Below the pieces are notes generated by a model. It saw only the letters and a list, made by a program, of their open reading frames with translations. It had not been told where the DNA came from and did no database searches. Made by a program: the position numbers and the translations under genes. From Liopterus haemorrhoidalis (Eukaryota; Arthropoda; Insecta; Coleoptera; Dytiscidae), in NCBI GenBank assembly GCA_963971575.1, contig OZ020616.1, positions 17,205,575-17,269,574 on the forward strand: DNA of 64,000 nucleotides, written 5' to 3'. Positions 1-11,500 of the stretch are shown piece by piece; the first letter of the stretch is position 1, and every line of letters starts with the position of its first letter.

Positions 1-309
1 TGGCAAGTTTACGTCGCTAACAATTTGACAGATGGAATAAAATTTTGGGTTAGAATAGTTCATTCACAATTACTTGCCCCAGTAAAAATTATGAAATGAA
101 CGATCAACTGATCTTGCGTTCAAACAATGGTGTTAACATTTAATCTGGTATCAACGGTGATTTGAGAACAGTTGATGTGAGAATTGATCTCCATTCTTGC
201 AACCGGGCATTAAAGAATCACTTTCATAATGAATTTGTAATTTTTCTGGTTGTAAAAGCGCCGTCCAAAAATTGAGTTGCCCTGGATTTGAGAAAAAGAA
301 TTATTCACT
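1..309. other. No gene seen (window edge)
   Basis: AT-rich sequence with no convincing open frame. It may be the upstream part of the LINE fragment that follows, but I could not recognise reverse transcriptase motifs in it. Confidence 0.3.
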
Positions 310-997
310 AATTTATGATATTATTAAAGGTCTAAACGATCAGCGGTAAAATTATTAAAATATGCTGGATTAAAGACCACTTAGATTTTGAGTTCAACAT
401 CGAAGTCGATCTTCTAGCCAAAGAAGCAGCTGTAAATGGCTCCTTCTTAAATGTTCCTGTAAACAGTATGTTAATCTTTAAATCTTCCACATACAACCAA
501 TGGCAACAAGAATTCATAGATTCTCTACAGTTCAAAGGATCATACTATGGTCAAATTGAACCTCTTCTTCCTAAAAATCGTTGTTCGCAATCGTTCTCAA
601 CAAAGCAGATCTTTTATATCCACTTTTATCCGGCTTATATTTAATCACACCTTCTCTCCATATCATCTGCATAGAATTAATATGGTTTCGTCTCCTTTCT
701 GACCGTGTGATAATTTGTCTTTCAGCGATTCGAACCATCTATTGTTCGAAGGCTCATTCATTCACAATCGTAACTTATTCATACAAAATTTAGTTTTCCA
801 AAAAATATCCTTACCTACCAATATTCAGAATGTTCTTGCTACTAACTCTCTAGATATTTATAAAATCATGTACCTATAACAATATTAAAGCAGAAAATAT
901 CAAATTATAAAGGTATTTTAAAAAACCTGTAATGTATTTATTTATATCTGGCTACTAGCCAAAGCTGCTAAAGCCAACAAATAAAAGGAAAAAAAAA
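310..997 (+). pseudogene. LINE 3' end with RNase H domain remnant
   Basis: In the + frame around 355-590 the translation resembles the end of a LINE-encoded RNase H domain: a WIKDH motif, then VDLLAKEA (family pattern: His, then D.LA.EA). Further on (about 640-880, after frame shifts) come an HRI...C.C...NHLLFEG pattern, then LFIQNLVFQK and NVLATNSLDIYKI, typical of the C-terminal zinc-knuckle region of I-like or related non-LTR elements. It ends in an A-rich tail (983-997) directly against mariner coding sequence, so it looks like a 5'-truncated LINE that inserted into a mariner. Frames shift several times, so it is dead. The exact LINE clade is inference. Confidence 0.6.
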
Positions 998-1757
998 ATG
1001 CTCAAAAAGAAAGTCATGCTCACCATTTTCTGGGATACAAAGGGAGTCATTCATACCGAATATCTGCCAAAGGAATCAACGATTAATTTAATAAGATACT
1101 ACAAAACTTTACGATCACTAAATAATCGTATTCGTAGAGTTAGGCTGGAAATAATGATTTTTTTCTTACGCCACGACAACGCCAGACAGCATTGTAGCAA
1201 CGAAACGTTGAAGGCAGTGGCGAGCAGAGTCGCAGTAAGGAAAACTTGCGCTAGGGGCAAAACTGCGTTTTGGCGTCCTTGGCCAATAAATGTAAGTGAT
1301 AAGCAAATTCCCAGTAAAGAGCAAAAAAAAGGTCCTCACCTCCCAAAATCCAAGTGAAGAGCAAAAAGAAGGTTCTCACCTCCCAAATTCCAAGTGAAGA
1401 GCAAAAAAAACGGTCCTCGCAATGTGGCGCCCTTTTCCTTAGCGCGCTAGGGGCCGTCGCCCCCTCCACCCCCCCCTTACTGCGGCTCTGGTGGTGAGCC
1501 TGAAATTCACGGTTGTTTCGCACCCTCCAGACAGTCCTGATTTGGCACCTTCAGATTTCTGGTTGTTCCCAAAGTTGAAGGAGTTATTGAAAGATCAACA
1601 TTTATCATCAGACACTGAAGTTCGGGCACAAAGTTCGGGCTGCTGTTCGCAATTGGATCAACAGCAAACAAGAAAGTTTTTTCATGGACGGAATGAAGAA
1701 ATGGATTAAGCGTTTGGAGAAATGTGTTGCACTAAATGGTGTTTATGTGGAAAAATA
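998..1757 (+). pseudogene. Mariner transposase, C-terminal part, split by a hAT MITE
   Basis: The frame from 998 reads VMLTIFWDTKGVIHTEYLPK followed by RHDNARQH, the second catalytic aspartate block of mariner transposases. After the MITE at 1225-1490 it resumes with HPPDSPDLAPSDFWLFPKLK, the third catalytic block. Skipping the insertion and one TSD copy keeps the frame open and leaves 34 residues between the two aspartates, the DD34D spacing of mariners. The tail continues in a shifted frame to a stop at about 1757. The N-terminal half is missing, presumably beyond the LINE or outside the window. These motifs establish mariner; the subfamily is not assigned. Confidence 0.85.
1225..1490. mobile_element. 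hAT MITE (266 bp) inside mariner
   Basis: Inverted ends CAGAGTCGCAGTAAGG and CTTACTGCGGCTCTG are flanked by 8-bp TSDs gtggcgag (1217-1224) and gtggtgag (1491-1498), 7 of 8 identical. Ends of the CAG...CTG form with 8-bp TSDs are the hAT signature. The interior has three copies of a short 'aag tgaagagcaaaaa ggtcctcacctccc' type motif. A close relative lies at 49679-49926. There is no coding capacity. Confidence 0.85.
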
Positions 1758-2889
1758 ATTATGTACATTGGTAGTACCATAAATCTACTTCATTTTGAGA
1801 GTGGTTTCATTATTTTTTATTTTCATGTCCTTATTTTATTGAAAACTGACAATAACTGAAGTGACGCCTAGCGGAATATTTTGGAACTTAACGGAATAGG
1901 ATTTTGTTGGATGTGGCTCATTTAATTGCATTGTTTGTATGTGTTAAAGTGAAGAAAACTTTAATACAATGTCTTTAAAATCGCAACAGAAAATTAACTG
2001 CAATGTGAATTGTTGTGTATCAAATGGCAAATGTCAAAAATATCCTATTCCAATCGCCATTTTGTAAGCGACAATAGCGCCTCTATAGGTAATGTTTATT
2101 CTCAATAGAGTTGGAGACCGTATATATCAATCGGCCATCGTATTTCTGACAAAAAATTAAAACCAATAGCATCTTAAATTTAAACAAAATGATAATTTAT
2201 TCATTTAATAGTTTACTCTTTATATTTACCGATAACATTTTTTTCTATAATTCAGGCGTTTAAGAAAATTATAAAATTCGAAACAATCCATTCTATATTC
2301 ATTTTCATCGTAATCAGTGACTTTAATGTTACTGTTCATAATTGTGTTCTTTCTGAAGCTATAGTCTATTAATGAAAATACTTTTTCCCCCGATGCGTTT
2401 GTAAAATTCAACCACAATCGTGCACTCGGATTATCATTTATTTTTTTATTTTTCTTGGATATTTATTTCGACTCACAAAATATGACTTTAGTTCATTAAA
2501 TAATTCCAAAATTTTCTCGATTATAGGCTGAAATGCCAACCATCGAGTACTGCTGTAGCTGTTTTTTTTATCATCATCTTCTGCAAACTTTCAGAATTCT
2601 TTTAAAGATCCAGTTCTCACAGTATACAGGTGTAACAGTGAAACCGACCACCGCCATTATTAACTTTATTATTATAGTTACAAAAATATACTATAAAATA
2701 AAGTTGTAGGAGACCAAAGGGTATATCTGCTAAAAGAAGAAAATATTTTTTTAAACCAGTGGTTCTCAAGTTGGAGTACAAAGTTATATTTTTTCTAATA
2801 GGATTATACATATTTTTATACCTATTCGATAGCATATTTTTTTCTGAATTCAACCGTATATTAGTTTAATATCCTTAAATAATAAAAAT
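1758..2889. other. No assignable gene
   Basis: After the mariner stop the sequence is AT-rich. The open frame at 2226-2417 (- strand, 63 codons) has no motif I recognise and no splice context. A short + frame near 1968 contains paired cysteines but is interrupted. I see no terminal repeats that bound this interval. Confidence 0.35.
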
Positions 2890-3470
2890 ATTGAAAAAAA
2901 TGCGATTGAAATTTAAATAATTTTTTATTAAGATAATTACCATAAAAAAAATATTGTGTGGTATCAAAAGAAAGCTCTTAAGACGTAGATTGAGGAACAA
3001 AAAGTAGTTTTTTAAAATTCGTTTTTTTTTCATGATTTTAGCAAAATAATGTGCTAAAAAAGTTCTTGTCCCGGCCCCTTTTACCCAAGGAGGTTAAACT
3101 AAAAATCTGAAAAAATTACAGGTATGTACATTGATCTGTACGTACGAGAGGAATTTTTGATCCGATTGCGTTTTTGAAATACATTGCAGTTTTTGTGTTT
3201 TTGATAAAATTAATTATTATTATTTTTTAATTCATGGCTAAATTATGGCTAAAAATGCTATGGATTTTTTGTATTTATGGCAAAGATAGAGTGTCTTTTT
3301 TTGAAAAAAAAAAAAAATAATAAAAAATGTAACAGCTGAGGACCGAAATTTGAACACCACACTACATTCTACACTGTAGCGTGTAGTGGGTAGTGTCCAG
3401 TTATTTTATTATACTATTATTTTATTATATTATACGTTGTGATTCAACCTTTTGTTTTTAAGGTATCAAA
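2890..3470 (+). mobile_element. Family A-related element, diverged subfamily, internal part
   Basis: Shares with 8380-9036 (opposite orientation) the order: a 'cttgtcccggcccctttta' block, 'aactaaaaatctgaaaaa', a gtacattgatctg block, 'tttttgtgtttttgataaaa' and 'ttcatggctaaattatgg'. These match the interior of the microsatellite element family A, but the (GTCT)n block and the terminal palindrome are absent, so this is a truncated relative. Confidence 0.55.
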
Positions 3471-3522
3471 GAGAAATAAATCAATTATAGTAATGAAATA
3501 CTTGTAAGAAAATAACATATTG

Positions 3523-5013
3523 GGGTCATTCCATGTCAAGTGGTCTGATTTCAGAGAAGTGCCCTGCTCGACCATCACGGATTTCGATGATATTTTGTAT
3601 GAATATTCACAAAATTGGAAATTTTTGCCACAAAGTTAATCGTGTCATTTAAAACTTTGCTGACAGAAATCGAATTCAAATCAACTGGCACAAATTGGTG
3701 ATGATCTCTTTCCATCTTTCTTCTTGCAGCATCCTGTTTTCTTGGATTTCTTCAGTCGGAACCTTTGGCACTTTTTCAAAATTTCCAATTCTGTCGATCC
3801 TAATTTAAAATTGGCGGAACTATTTCCCGGATGTTATGTTGCCTGCATTTATGACAATAAGTGGTGGGTAGGCAATGTTGTAGAAATTTCCATCGAAAAA
3901 AATGATCCTTTGGTAAAATTTATGCATCCGCGAGGCCCCAATCGTTGGAATTTGGCAATTCATACAAACATTCTGGACTTCAGCTTGGGAACCATGTAAG
4001 ATACCTACTTTAGGCTTAGGAACCTAGGATAAGCTGCCCAATCGTTGGCTTGGGAACCGGAAAGATACCCACACAAGGCTTTGGAACCTTGAAGAAACCA
4101 AACTATAGGCTTGGGATCCTCAACCAAGAAACCCACCCGTGGCTGGTATTGCACGGCTATCGGGCGTGACCCCTATGGCGATGGGGTTACTGGTTCAAGT
4201 TTCTGAACTGGTAGTGACAATGTCACCATGGACCAACGCAATTAAGGTACTTATAATGTCTGTATAAAACAAACAAGATGAAAAATAATGGAATGCACAC
4301 GATATTGCGATAGCAGCATGTGATAGAATCGTCCCCACGTTTGTTCCTATTTCTAAGGCCTTATATACCAGGAATGAAAAACCAACTCTACTTTTTTAGG
4401 GGGTTTGAAACATGCTCTTTCTAATGATTTTTTTTTTATAAAGTTTCCAGAAGGTATATTTTTGTAAAAGTGGGCTAAAAATACCCTATTTTCGGCATTT
4501 TCACAAAAATCATCAACTTTACACTCAATTCCTGAACTAATGAAAAATATTAGGAGAATGGAATTTTATATTCGAATACCTTGTATTGATAAGGTATTAT
4601 GTGCAAAATTTCACGTTTATCGTACCTTTACTTTCAGAGGTATAAAAGCCAAACTTTAAAATTTTTTCGAGCCGTAAATTTTGTTGCCAAGTTTGCTTCA
4701 AATATCGCTCATGAAGATTTGTTTATTATTTTGTTTAATAGAGCGCAAAAAGTTGTACAAGATGGCAAAGTTTTGTTTCTCTCAACAAAATATTGCCAGA
4801 GATACTGCGTCTCAAAGTTGCCGAAATCTCGGAGTCATACCATAGAAGGCTGCGGTATGGGGTCAAACAAATTACTAAATCTCAGCAAGTATTGCATCTG
4901 TGAACGTAAAACTTTACCAATGTTCGTTGGGGATATGTGTGATTGTCCACACAAAATTTCATCAATATCTGTGATGGTCGAGCAGGGACAGACCACTTGA
5001 CATGGAATGACCC
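3523..5013. mobile_element. DNA transposon with long inverted repeats, family unassigned
   Basis: The two ends are inverted copies: the first 25 bp, beginning GGGTCATTCCATGTCAAGTG, are identical, and similarity continues for about 90 bp through a CTGCTCGACCATCAC block. A 4-bp direct repeat ATTG flanks both sides (3519-3522 and 5014-5017). Length is 1491 bp. The interior holds one domain-like exon (3729-3997) and degenerate 30-40 bp tandem units around 3985-4140 built on 'ggcttgggaacc'. No DDE transposase is readable, so it is non-autonomous or internally deleted. The superfamily cannot be named from this sequence alone. Confidence 0.75.
3729..3998 (+). CDS. Transposon-borne exon with WW/FMHPRGP domain
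   Basis: The frame follows a good splice acceptor (pyrimidine-rich, then cag at 3726-3728) and encodes about 89 residues to a stop near 3998. The core reads GCYVACIYDNKWWVGNVVE, a charged linker, then VKFMHPRGPN. From memory, an equivalent block (G.YVA..YD..WW.G.V, then V.FMHP.GP) recurs in many animal genomes in proteins tied to mobile elements. The usual continuation with a WP...CWVP block is absent here, where the frame drifts and stops. It lies entirely between the terminal repeats of the 3523-5013 element, so it is cargo of that element, not an independent host gene. Function is unknown. Confidence 0.5.
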
Positions 5014-5269
5014 ATTGTTAATAGTAAGAAATACGTTTCTGAAAACAATTAAGTCATTTATCAATATATTTCTTATTAATCTAATGCAGTCTTGAATTCG
5101 AAGCAAATTCAGAAAAAAACGTTAGGATTTTTGGCAAAATATTTCAATTTTATTTAAAAAAATTAAACTCTTAGTATATAGTCAAATAACGAATACAAAT
5201 TATTATCAAAAATTATTAATTAATCACATCAAATGATTTTGATGTGATAATAGAACAAATATTCTTAGA
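5014..5269. other. Upstream flank of the first host gene
   Basis: AT-rich sequence with no coding features. A short perfect palindrome, tcacatcaaa..ttgatgtga, lies around 5224-5249. Any promoter of the gene starting at 5445 should lie here or in the following 170 bp; I see no clear TATA/initiator pair. Confidence 0.3.
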
Positions 5270-5365
5270 CATCCAGTATTATGTTTACTTCTTACACTTA
5301 TTAAATTACACCTGCAAAACCCTGAAATGTGTGAAAATTTACACTTCACTTCAATTTTTTAGTTG
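5270..5365 (+). repeat. Family A terminal segment (3' end with palindrome)
   Basis: Contains CCTGCAAAACCCTGAAAT followed by the palindrome GTGTGAAAATTTACAC (5329-5344) and TTCACTTCAATTTTTT. The same terminal block occurs at 9506, 16300, 24442, 46079, 46199, 51653, 60891 and 62074. Here it ends 80 bp upstream of the first ATG of the secreted-protein gene, so it may lie in that gene's promoter or 5' UTR. Confidence 0.7.
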
Positions 5366-5444
5366 CTAGGTTAAAAACTTAATTAAAAAACAGATTTTGA
5401 CAGTTTGAATTGTGTTTTTCTGTGACTTGAGCAAAATAAAGAAA

Positions 5445-5515
5445 ATGAAAAGAGTACTAATTTTATTCGCATTTTGCTTTACTTTGAAAGGATATGAAGC
5501 TGATAATTATAGAAG
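5445..5515 (+). CDS. Coding exon 1 (signal peptide)
   Basis: ATG in the context aaagaaaATGAAA. The 23 codons plus two bases end at donor AG|GTAAAA. The two leftover bases AG join with the first A of exon 2 to make an Arg codon. The hydrophobic core LILFAFCF follows Lys-Arg, as expected for a signal peptide. Confidence 0.65.
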
Positions 5516-8500
5516 GTAAAATGTAGTATGGGATGTAAATCATAGAAAAAACTGTTCGATTTCAAATTGTCCATTGCGCATGACACAATATGGCGTTTAA
5601 CGCATGCGCACTCATTCTTACATTAGAATATATAGGTTATTTCAAATCTTTAGGCCGAACTAGATTTTGCAATCTAGTAACTTTTATAGTTTGATTCGAG
5701 CTTTTGACCATTTTGGTTAAGCTTTGTAAATCATACTTACAATAAACATTTTTAAGTCAAGTTAGTTAGTTAATTAAAATTTTTGGCGCACAGCAACAAA
5801 GGCTATTTGCTCCTTTTTCAGGTTAAAGTTAATATCTCATTTTCATTACATTTTGATTTTTTTTGTGTCATTTTTAATACAAATGTCTCATTTCTTAAAA
5901 TCTTACATTTTCCAAAAATGTATTATTTATTTTATGTTTCTAATAAATGTTATTTAATAATGAAATGATTAAAAAATAAAATTATTATCAAATTTACGAA
6001 AAAAGGTCACTCAAAAAAATTATCGGTTATATTTATTTATTTTTAATTTTTTTTAATTTTTGGTATTGTAGTAACACGAGGGTTGTCTTTTATGTTTTTA
6101 CAAATGACCCCTAGATGGCAATATTGAAATATGTCATTACTATATTCGTAAAATTCGGCATTTGTTATTGTGAAATCACTGGCAGCTTATAAATTGACCG
6201 AGTAGTTTGTTGACAGGCAGCGTTCCAAAAAAACAAGTTTGTGAAAAAGTTGATATAACTCGTGAAGGTTTTCGTTGGATGATTTTTTACGATTTTAGTA
6301 AAGGCCTAACTCAACAACAATGCATAGATTCGCTACGTTCAACTTTTGGTAAAGAAGCACCATCAGAAAAGATTGTTTACAATTGGTTTGCAGAATTTCG
6401 TAGTGGTCGTGCGTCCGTCAGTGATGAATCTCGTGAAGATCGACCAAAATCGGTTATGATTAATAATAATAATAATAATTTATTTAATAGAGCCCATGGC
6501 TCAATAGAAATTACATTAATTTACAAAATATCGCAAAAACAAAACTTAATAACTAAACTATCATATAACACCATTACATATCCAAATTTTAAACAAAAAA
6601 CAATAAACCTAAAAAAGTATGCTCAATCATACACTTAAAAAATAACAATACATAATATCGTCTTCGTTACATACGCCCACCGTCATTTTTTAGATAGTTC
6701 CTAAGCATACTTTTAAACATATTAAAAGGTCTGCTTTTAATTTCGCTAGGCAAACCATTATAGAGTACCAAGCCTCTGTCAAACACATTGCTCATAATTC
6801 AAAAAAACATGAATGCTGTGCGCAATATGATTGAAGAAGATCGGCATGTGACTTACCGTGAGATAGAGGTATCCTTGGGCATACCGCAGAGTGCAATACA
6901 TTCGATTTTGCATGAACATTTAGCTGTGAAAATGATCTGTTCCCGATGGATTCCGTATAATTTCACGGAAGCTCAAAAAAAAGGATCGTGTTGATTGGTG
7001 TAAGGGTATGCTAAAAAAAATCAACCTAGGCACTGCAAAATCCGTATACAACATCATTACAGGTGACGAAACTTGGATTTATTAATATGAACCGGAAACT
7101 AAGCAAAATCCACTGTTTGGGTCTTCCAATATGAACCGACACCCTTAAAAGTTATTCGTTCACGAAGCACTTCCAAGAAAACGATCGCATGTTTCTTCGG
7201 TTGTACTGGACATGTCGCAACCATTCCTTTAGAGGATCGGAGAACAGTTAATGCTGAATGGTATACAACAATTTGTTTGCCAGAAGTCATCGACAAAATC
7301 AGGAAAAACAACCAAAAACGTCGCATCATTCTTCATCATGACAATGCAAGCTCCCACGCAGCACGTCAAACAATTGATTATTTGAAGGAGAAAAACATCG
7401 AATTAATATCTCCTTGCCCGTATTCACCTTATTTATTTCCTACGACTTTTTTTGTTCCCCATTGTCAAACAAAAAATGCGTGGACAGCGATTTTCATCAC
7501 CGCAAGAAGCTGTTGAAGCCTTCGAAATCCATGTTTTTGAGATACCAACTTCAGAGTGGAAAAAATGTTTCGAGGATTGCTTTGAACGCATACAAAAGTG
7601 TATAAATCTTAAAGGCGATTTTGAAAAGCAAAAAACGTTTGATTCAAAAAAAAAATCTTTCTTAGTTTTTGTAAAAACTTAAAAGATAGCCCTCGTAAGG
7701 GAAAAATGTGATCAAATGCCACCAGAAAATATTAAAAATGTAATAATTTAATTTATAATTCAACATCAATATGCCCATCCACCCCATCCAACTGCAATAT
7801 CAAAAAAAATAATATTAATAATAAATAAAATAAAATAATGATAAATAAACAAATAAAATTTATAATGTTTTTGGGAGTCTGAGACTAAGCAGGAATTTTT
7901 TTGAACAGTGAATTTTTTCGTAAAATTGATAATAAAAATGTTTTCTATTTGTATCCAATTTCTTGGATCAGTGTGATCCAAAAAATTGTGTGATCCAGCA
8001 CTGTATTAAGGTCGGACAAGTAAAAATTAAAAAACTCTAAGGGCCGGTTTTGGAAAGCCTAGTTAACTATAATAAAATAGTTAAAAAATGGTTGCTATAG
8101 TTACTTATGGGATTGTATTGTAACCGAGTTTAACCAAAAGATTAAACTCGGATAACCATTCAGAAACCGGCCATATACTTAGTAATACACATTGATTTGA
8201 ACCAGAATCAACGATTTCTTTATAATCACTTTTATTCGTTATTTGAGAACCAAGAGCTTCCATTTAATTTTTTTAAACAAAATTTAAATAATTTAACAAA
8301 TATCCCAGCGTTTTTTCTGCATTTGCTGCGTATTCAAGTCTTTGTTAGATTAAAAAGAAATATTTTACAGTGTAGAGTGTAGTGTGGTAAGTAACTCAAT
8401 TCGCAACTATTAAAAAATATATTATTTTTTTAATATTTTAATTCCAAAAAAATACACGCACTATCTTAGCTATAAATAAAAAAATACGGAACATTATTAG

Positions 8501-11500
8501 CCATAATTTAACCATGAATTAAAAAAATAATCAGTTTTGTCAAAAACACAAAATCTGCCATATTTTTTTAAAAACAATGTGGAAAAAAATTCCTGTTGAA
8601 CTATTCCGGTTCCCATCAATGTTTATTACGAGAATTTTCAGATTTTTAGATCAATCCCTTCGGGAGATAGGGTGGGGGACAAAAATTTTAACACATTTTT
8701 GGCGAAAATTCTATTAAAAAAATTATTTTTCAAAAATAAAAATTTGTTTGTTGATCCACGCATTAAGATATATCATTAAATATGCCACTCAAAATTTAAA
8801 AAAATATATTTATTTTTTTATTAAATACATATTTGTTCATATTTATCTCGGGATGTGTTTTTTTTTAACTCCCAGTATTTTTTTTTTTTTTTATTTGGGT
8901 CAAAAACTTGTATAAGCATGTCAAATTTCAACATTCTACGTGAAGCCGTTTGGCTACAATTTCTACCGTACAAACAGACACATGAGTGACGTTATAACGG
9001 TTTTTTGGTGGGCATACCTACAAAACCCTAAAAATTGAAAAAACTCTTAGTAATGCACACTGATGTGAGCAAGAATAGTTTAACAGAAATTTTTGATCTG
9101 ATTATTTTCTCGAAAGTTATCAAATTAAAAAATACAGCGCTTCCATTTTTTAGTTGCCTAACTGGACAATTGACATATGCGCGCGATTTTCGTAATTAAG
9201 TAGACTGGTAAGATGCATGATCGAATTTTATGCCTTTAAGGTCAGGTTTTTCCACCTTCAGGTAAACCTCTAGTTAACTATCTGACAGATAAGGTTATCT
9301 GGAACTGCATCTGCTAAATAAATGTTAAAACCAATCAATACCAATAGATAAATTTGTATTGAAAGACGGGATGACATTTATTTAGTACAGAAATTATCAC
9401 ATAACCTTATCTGTCAGATAATTACCTAGAGGTTTACCTGAAGGTGAAAAGACTGGGCCTTAATGTGTACCCACAATTTCTTTTCACTTCTCAAAACCTT
9501 GAAATGTGTGAAAATTTACACTTCACGTCAATTTTTTTCAGATTCCCTGTTGACGATGATTCGGAACTACGTGCTTATGGCAGAGAACGATATCATCCTA
9601 CTCCAGAATTCGTACAATCTGGTGATATGTTTGATGAAGAGCCCCGACACCGTGATCGAGAATTTGATAGAGATCATTTCCATCTAGATTTGGCCCCACC
9701 TGAGATTGCTACTAGAAAAGAAGAAGTAGCTACTCTTTTTAATGTAAGTACATAAACATTCCATTACCATATTAACAGACGCACATTGATGTTTAAACAT
9801 AGGGTGCGGCAGCATAATTTGCTGATTTGAAGGGTCAATAAAACAGAACATATTATAGTTATCATTTTTTCTCATTATTCTACAACATTGGATATTTAAT
9901 TTTACACTGTTTTAAAAATTGTAACCGGCAAGTGGCGTCCCTCATTGGCGATACACTGATTTACCAGAATTCTGAAGTGTCGACTCTCTCCAGCATAGCG
10001 ATGGGTACGCTGGTTATTACTTGGTTAATATTGTCCTTCAGTTGAGCAAGGGTCCTTGGACGATCGGTGTATACCAGCGATTCCCAAACTGTGCGCCGCG
10101 GCGCCTTGGGACGCCGCAGATGGGTTACAGGGACGCCGCGAAAATATTTCATTATTCCTACAACTGCGTTTTGCCCCAACCAGTTTTTACTTGGGGCACC
10201 GCGGAAAAATTCTAATAGATTAACTGTGGCGGTAACCAATAAAGTTTGGGCACCACTGGGTTATAGGCATCTAAAAATCTCCGTAGTTTATTTAGTACAG
10301 AAAAAATTTAGGGCTTTAATCGTTTAACGCGTTTTGAGATTACGACATTTTTTTGATAGTATAAGTTACATTATTTGAGGAAATTGTGAATTAAAAAAAA
10401 GCACAACTCAAAAACGGTTTGAGACAGCAACCTCCGTTTAAATTTTTACTTGCCCGACCTTAATATATAAGGGGCAAGTATTGTAATCGCGAAAATTTTC
10501 GATGTCGAGATTTTGACGGATGACCACGTTTCATGGTCCAGGGAATCCAAAAAGCCTATTTTCGAAGTGCCGTCCGTATGTGTGTGTGTCTGTGTGTCTG
10601 TGTGTATACACGATAACTCAAAAACGGTTTAACTTAAAGAGTTCGTTCTGGTACTAAAAAAGTCTCCTAATAATTGGGAAGAACCCTATTGTTTTTTATT
10701 AAAATCCGAAACCGGAAACGGAAGTTATTAAACTTTAAAATTTAAAAAAATTCGTAACAAGTAAACCAAGCCTTGGACAAAAAATTCTATAGAACATAAT
10801 TTGATGTATTTTTGAAGATTTACTGGATTTACTGGAGTGCAAGTCTAGTGGAGGTCTCCCTTCGCCATTGGTTTTTATTGTTCGTAGTTTATTTAATCTA
10901 GAAATAATTTGGGGCTTTAATCGTTTAATGCGTTTTGAGATTATTTATGACTAATAATTTTAATGCAATAATTTACATTATTTGTGCAAATTGTGAATTA
11001 ATAAAAATTACAACTCAAATAACGGTTAGAGAAAACGACCTGAGGTTAGAATTTTTGGATTCCTCGTAGTTTATTTAGACTAAAAAAAATATGAGGCTTA
11101 ATTTGTTTAGCTTATTTTAAAATTATGACAAAATTTAATATGGCGTGTTTTATAAAAATTTTCATCTTCGCATGGACATACGCGATAAAAACCTGCGGTT
11201 GAAATTTTTAAAATCTTGAGGCCCTAATTGACTTGTAACCATATTTTGAAAGAAACAAAATTTTTGAAAAATTTTCATTTTTTTAAATTTTTTAACATGC
11301 AAAGATGTACACCGTGGGAAAGAAAGCAGTCTCATTCACGTACAGTCGAAAGTGAAGCAAGGCTGCGTATTGTCCCCACTGCTATTTCTCATCACTATAG
11401 ATGGAGTCTTCCGTGCAGCAAACTCCTCGCAAAGAGGCATCCAATGGAACCTAGCCACTCGCCTAGAGGATTTGGACTACGATGATCTCTGCCTACTTGC

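Larger units (their letters stand above)
6077..7695 (+). mobile_element. Mariner element (DD34D type), interrupted
   Basis: Inverted ends CGAGGGTTGTCTTTTATG and the complement of GATAGCCCTCG bound the element, and a second diverged copy is at 46252-47745. The transposase frame is broken and the element carries an inserted LINE 3' end at 6459-6797. It lies in intron 1 of the secreted-protein gene. It is too damaged to be autonomous. Confidence 0.85.

Noticed and set aside
4599..5000. 133-codon open frame on +
   Set aside because: Runs into the right inverted repeat of the 3523-5013 transposon; no domain and no splice or codon support.
7099..7329. Minus-strand frames over the mariners (also 46754-47545)
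   Set aside because: Antisense shadows of transposase coding sequence.
9463..9687. 74-codon frame overlapping exon 2
   Set aside because: Out of phase with the exon that has acceptor, donor and consistent joining; a shadow frame.
10021..10327. Three frames of 64-92 codons around 10000-10330
   Set aside because: They cross from mariner scrap into a GC-rich hAT MITE and repeat family C; composition, not coding.
8008..10464. A defined large transposon carrying exon 2
   Set aside because: Only one short inverted pair supports it and no TSD was found; kept as a question in the findings rather than a feature.
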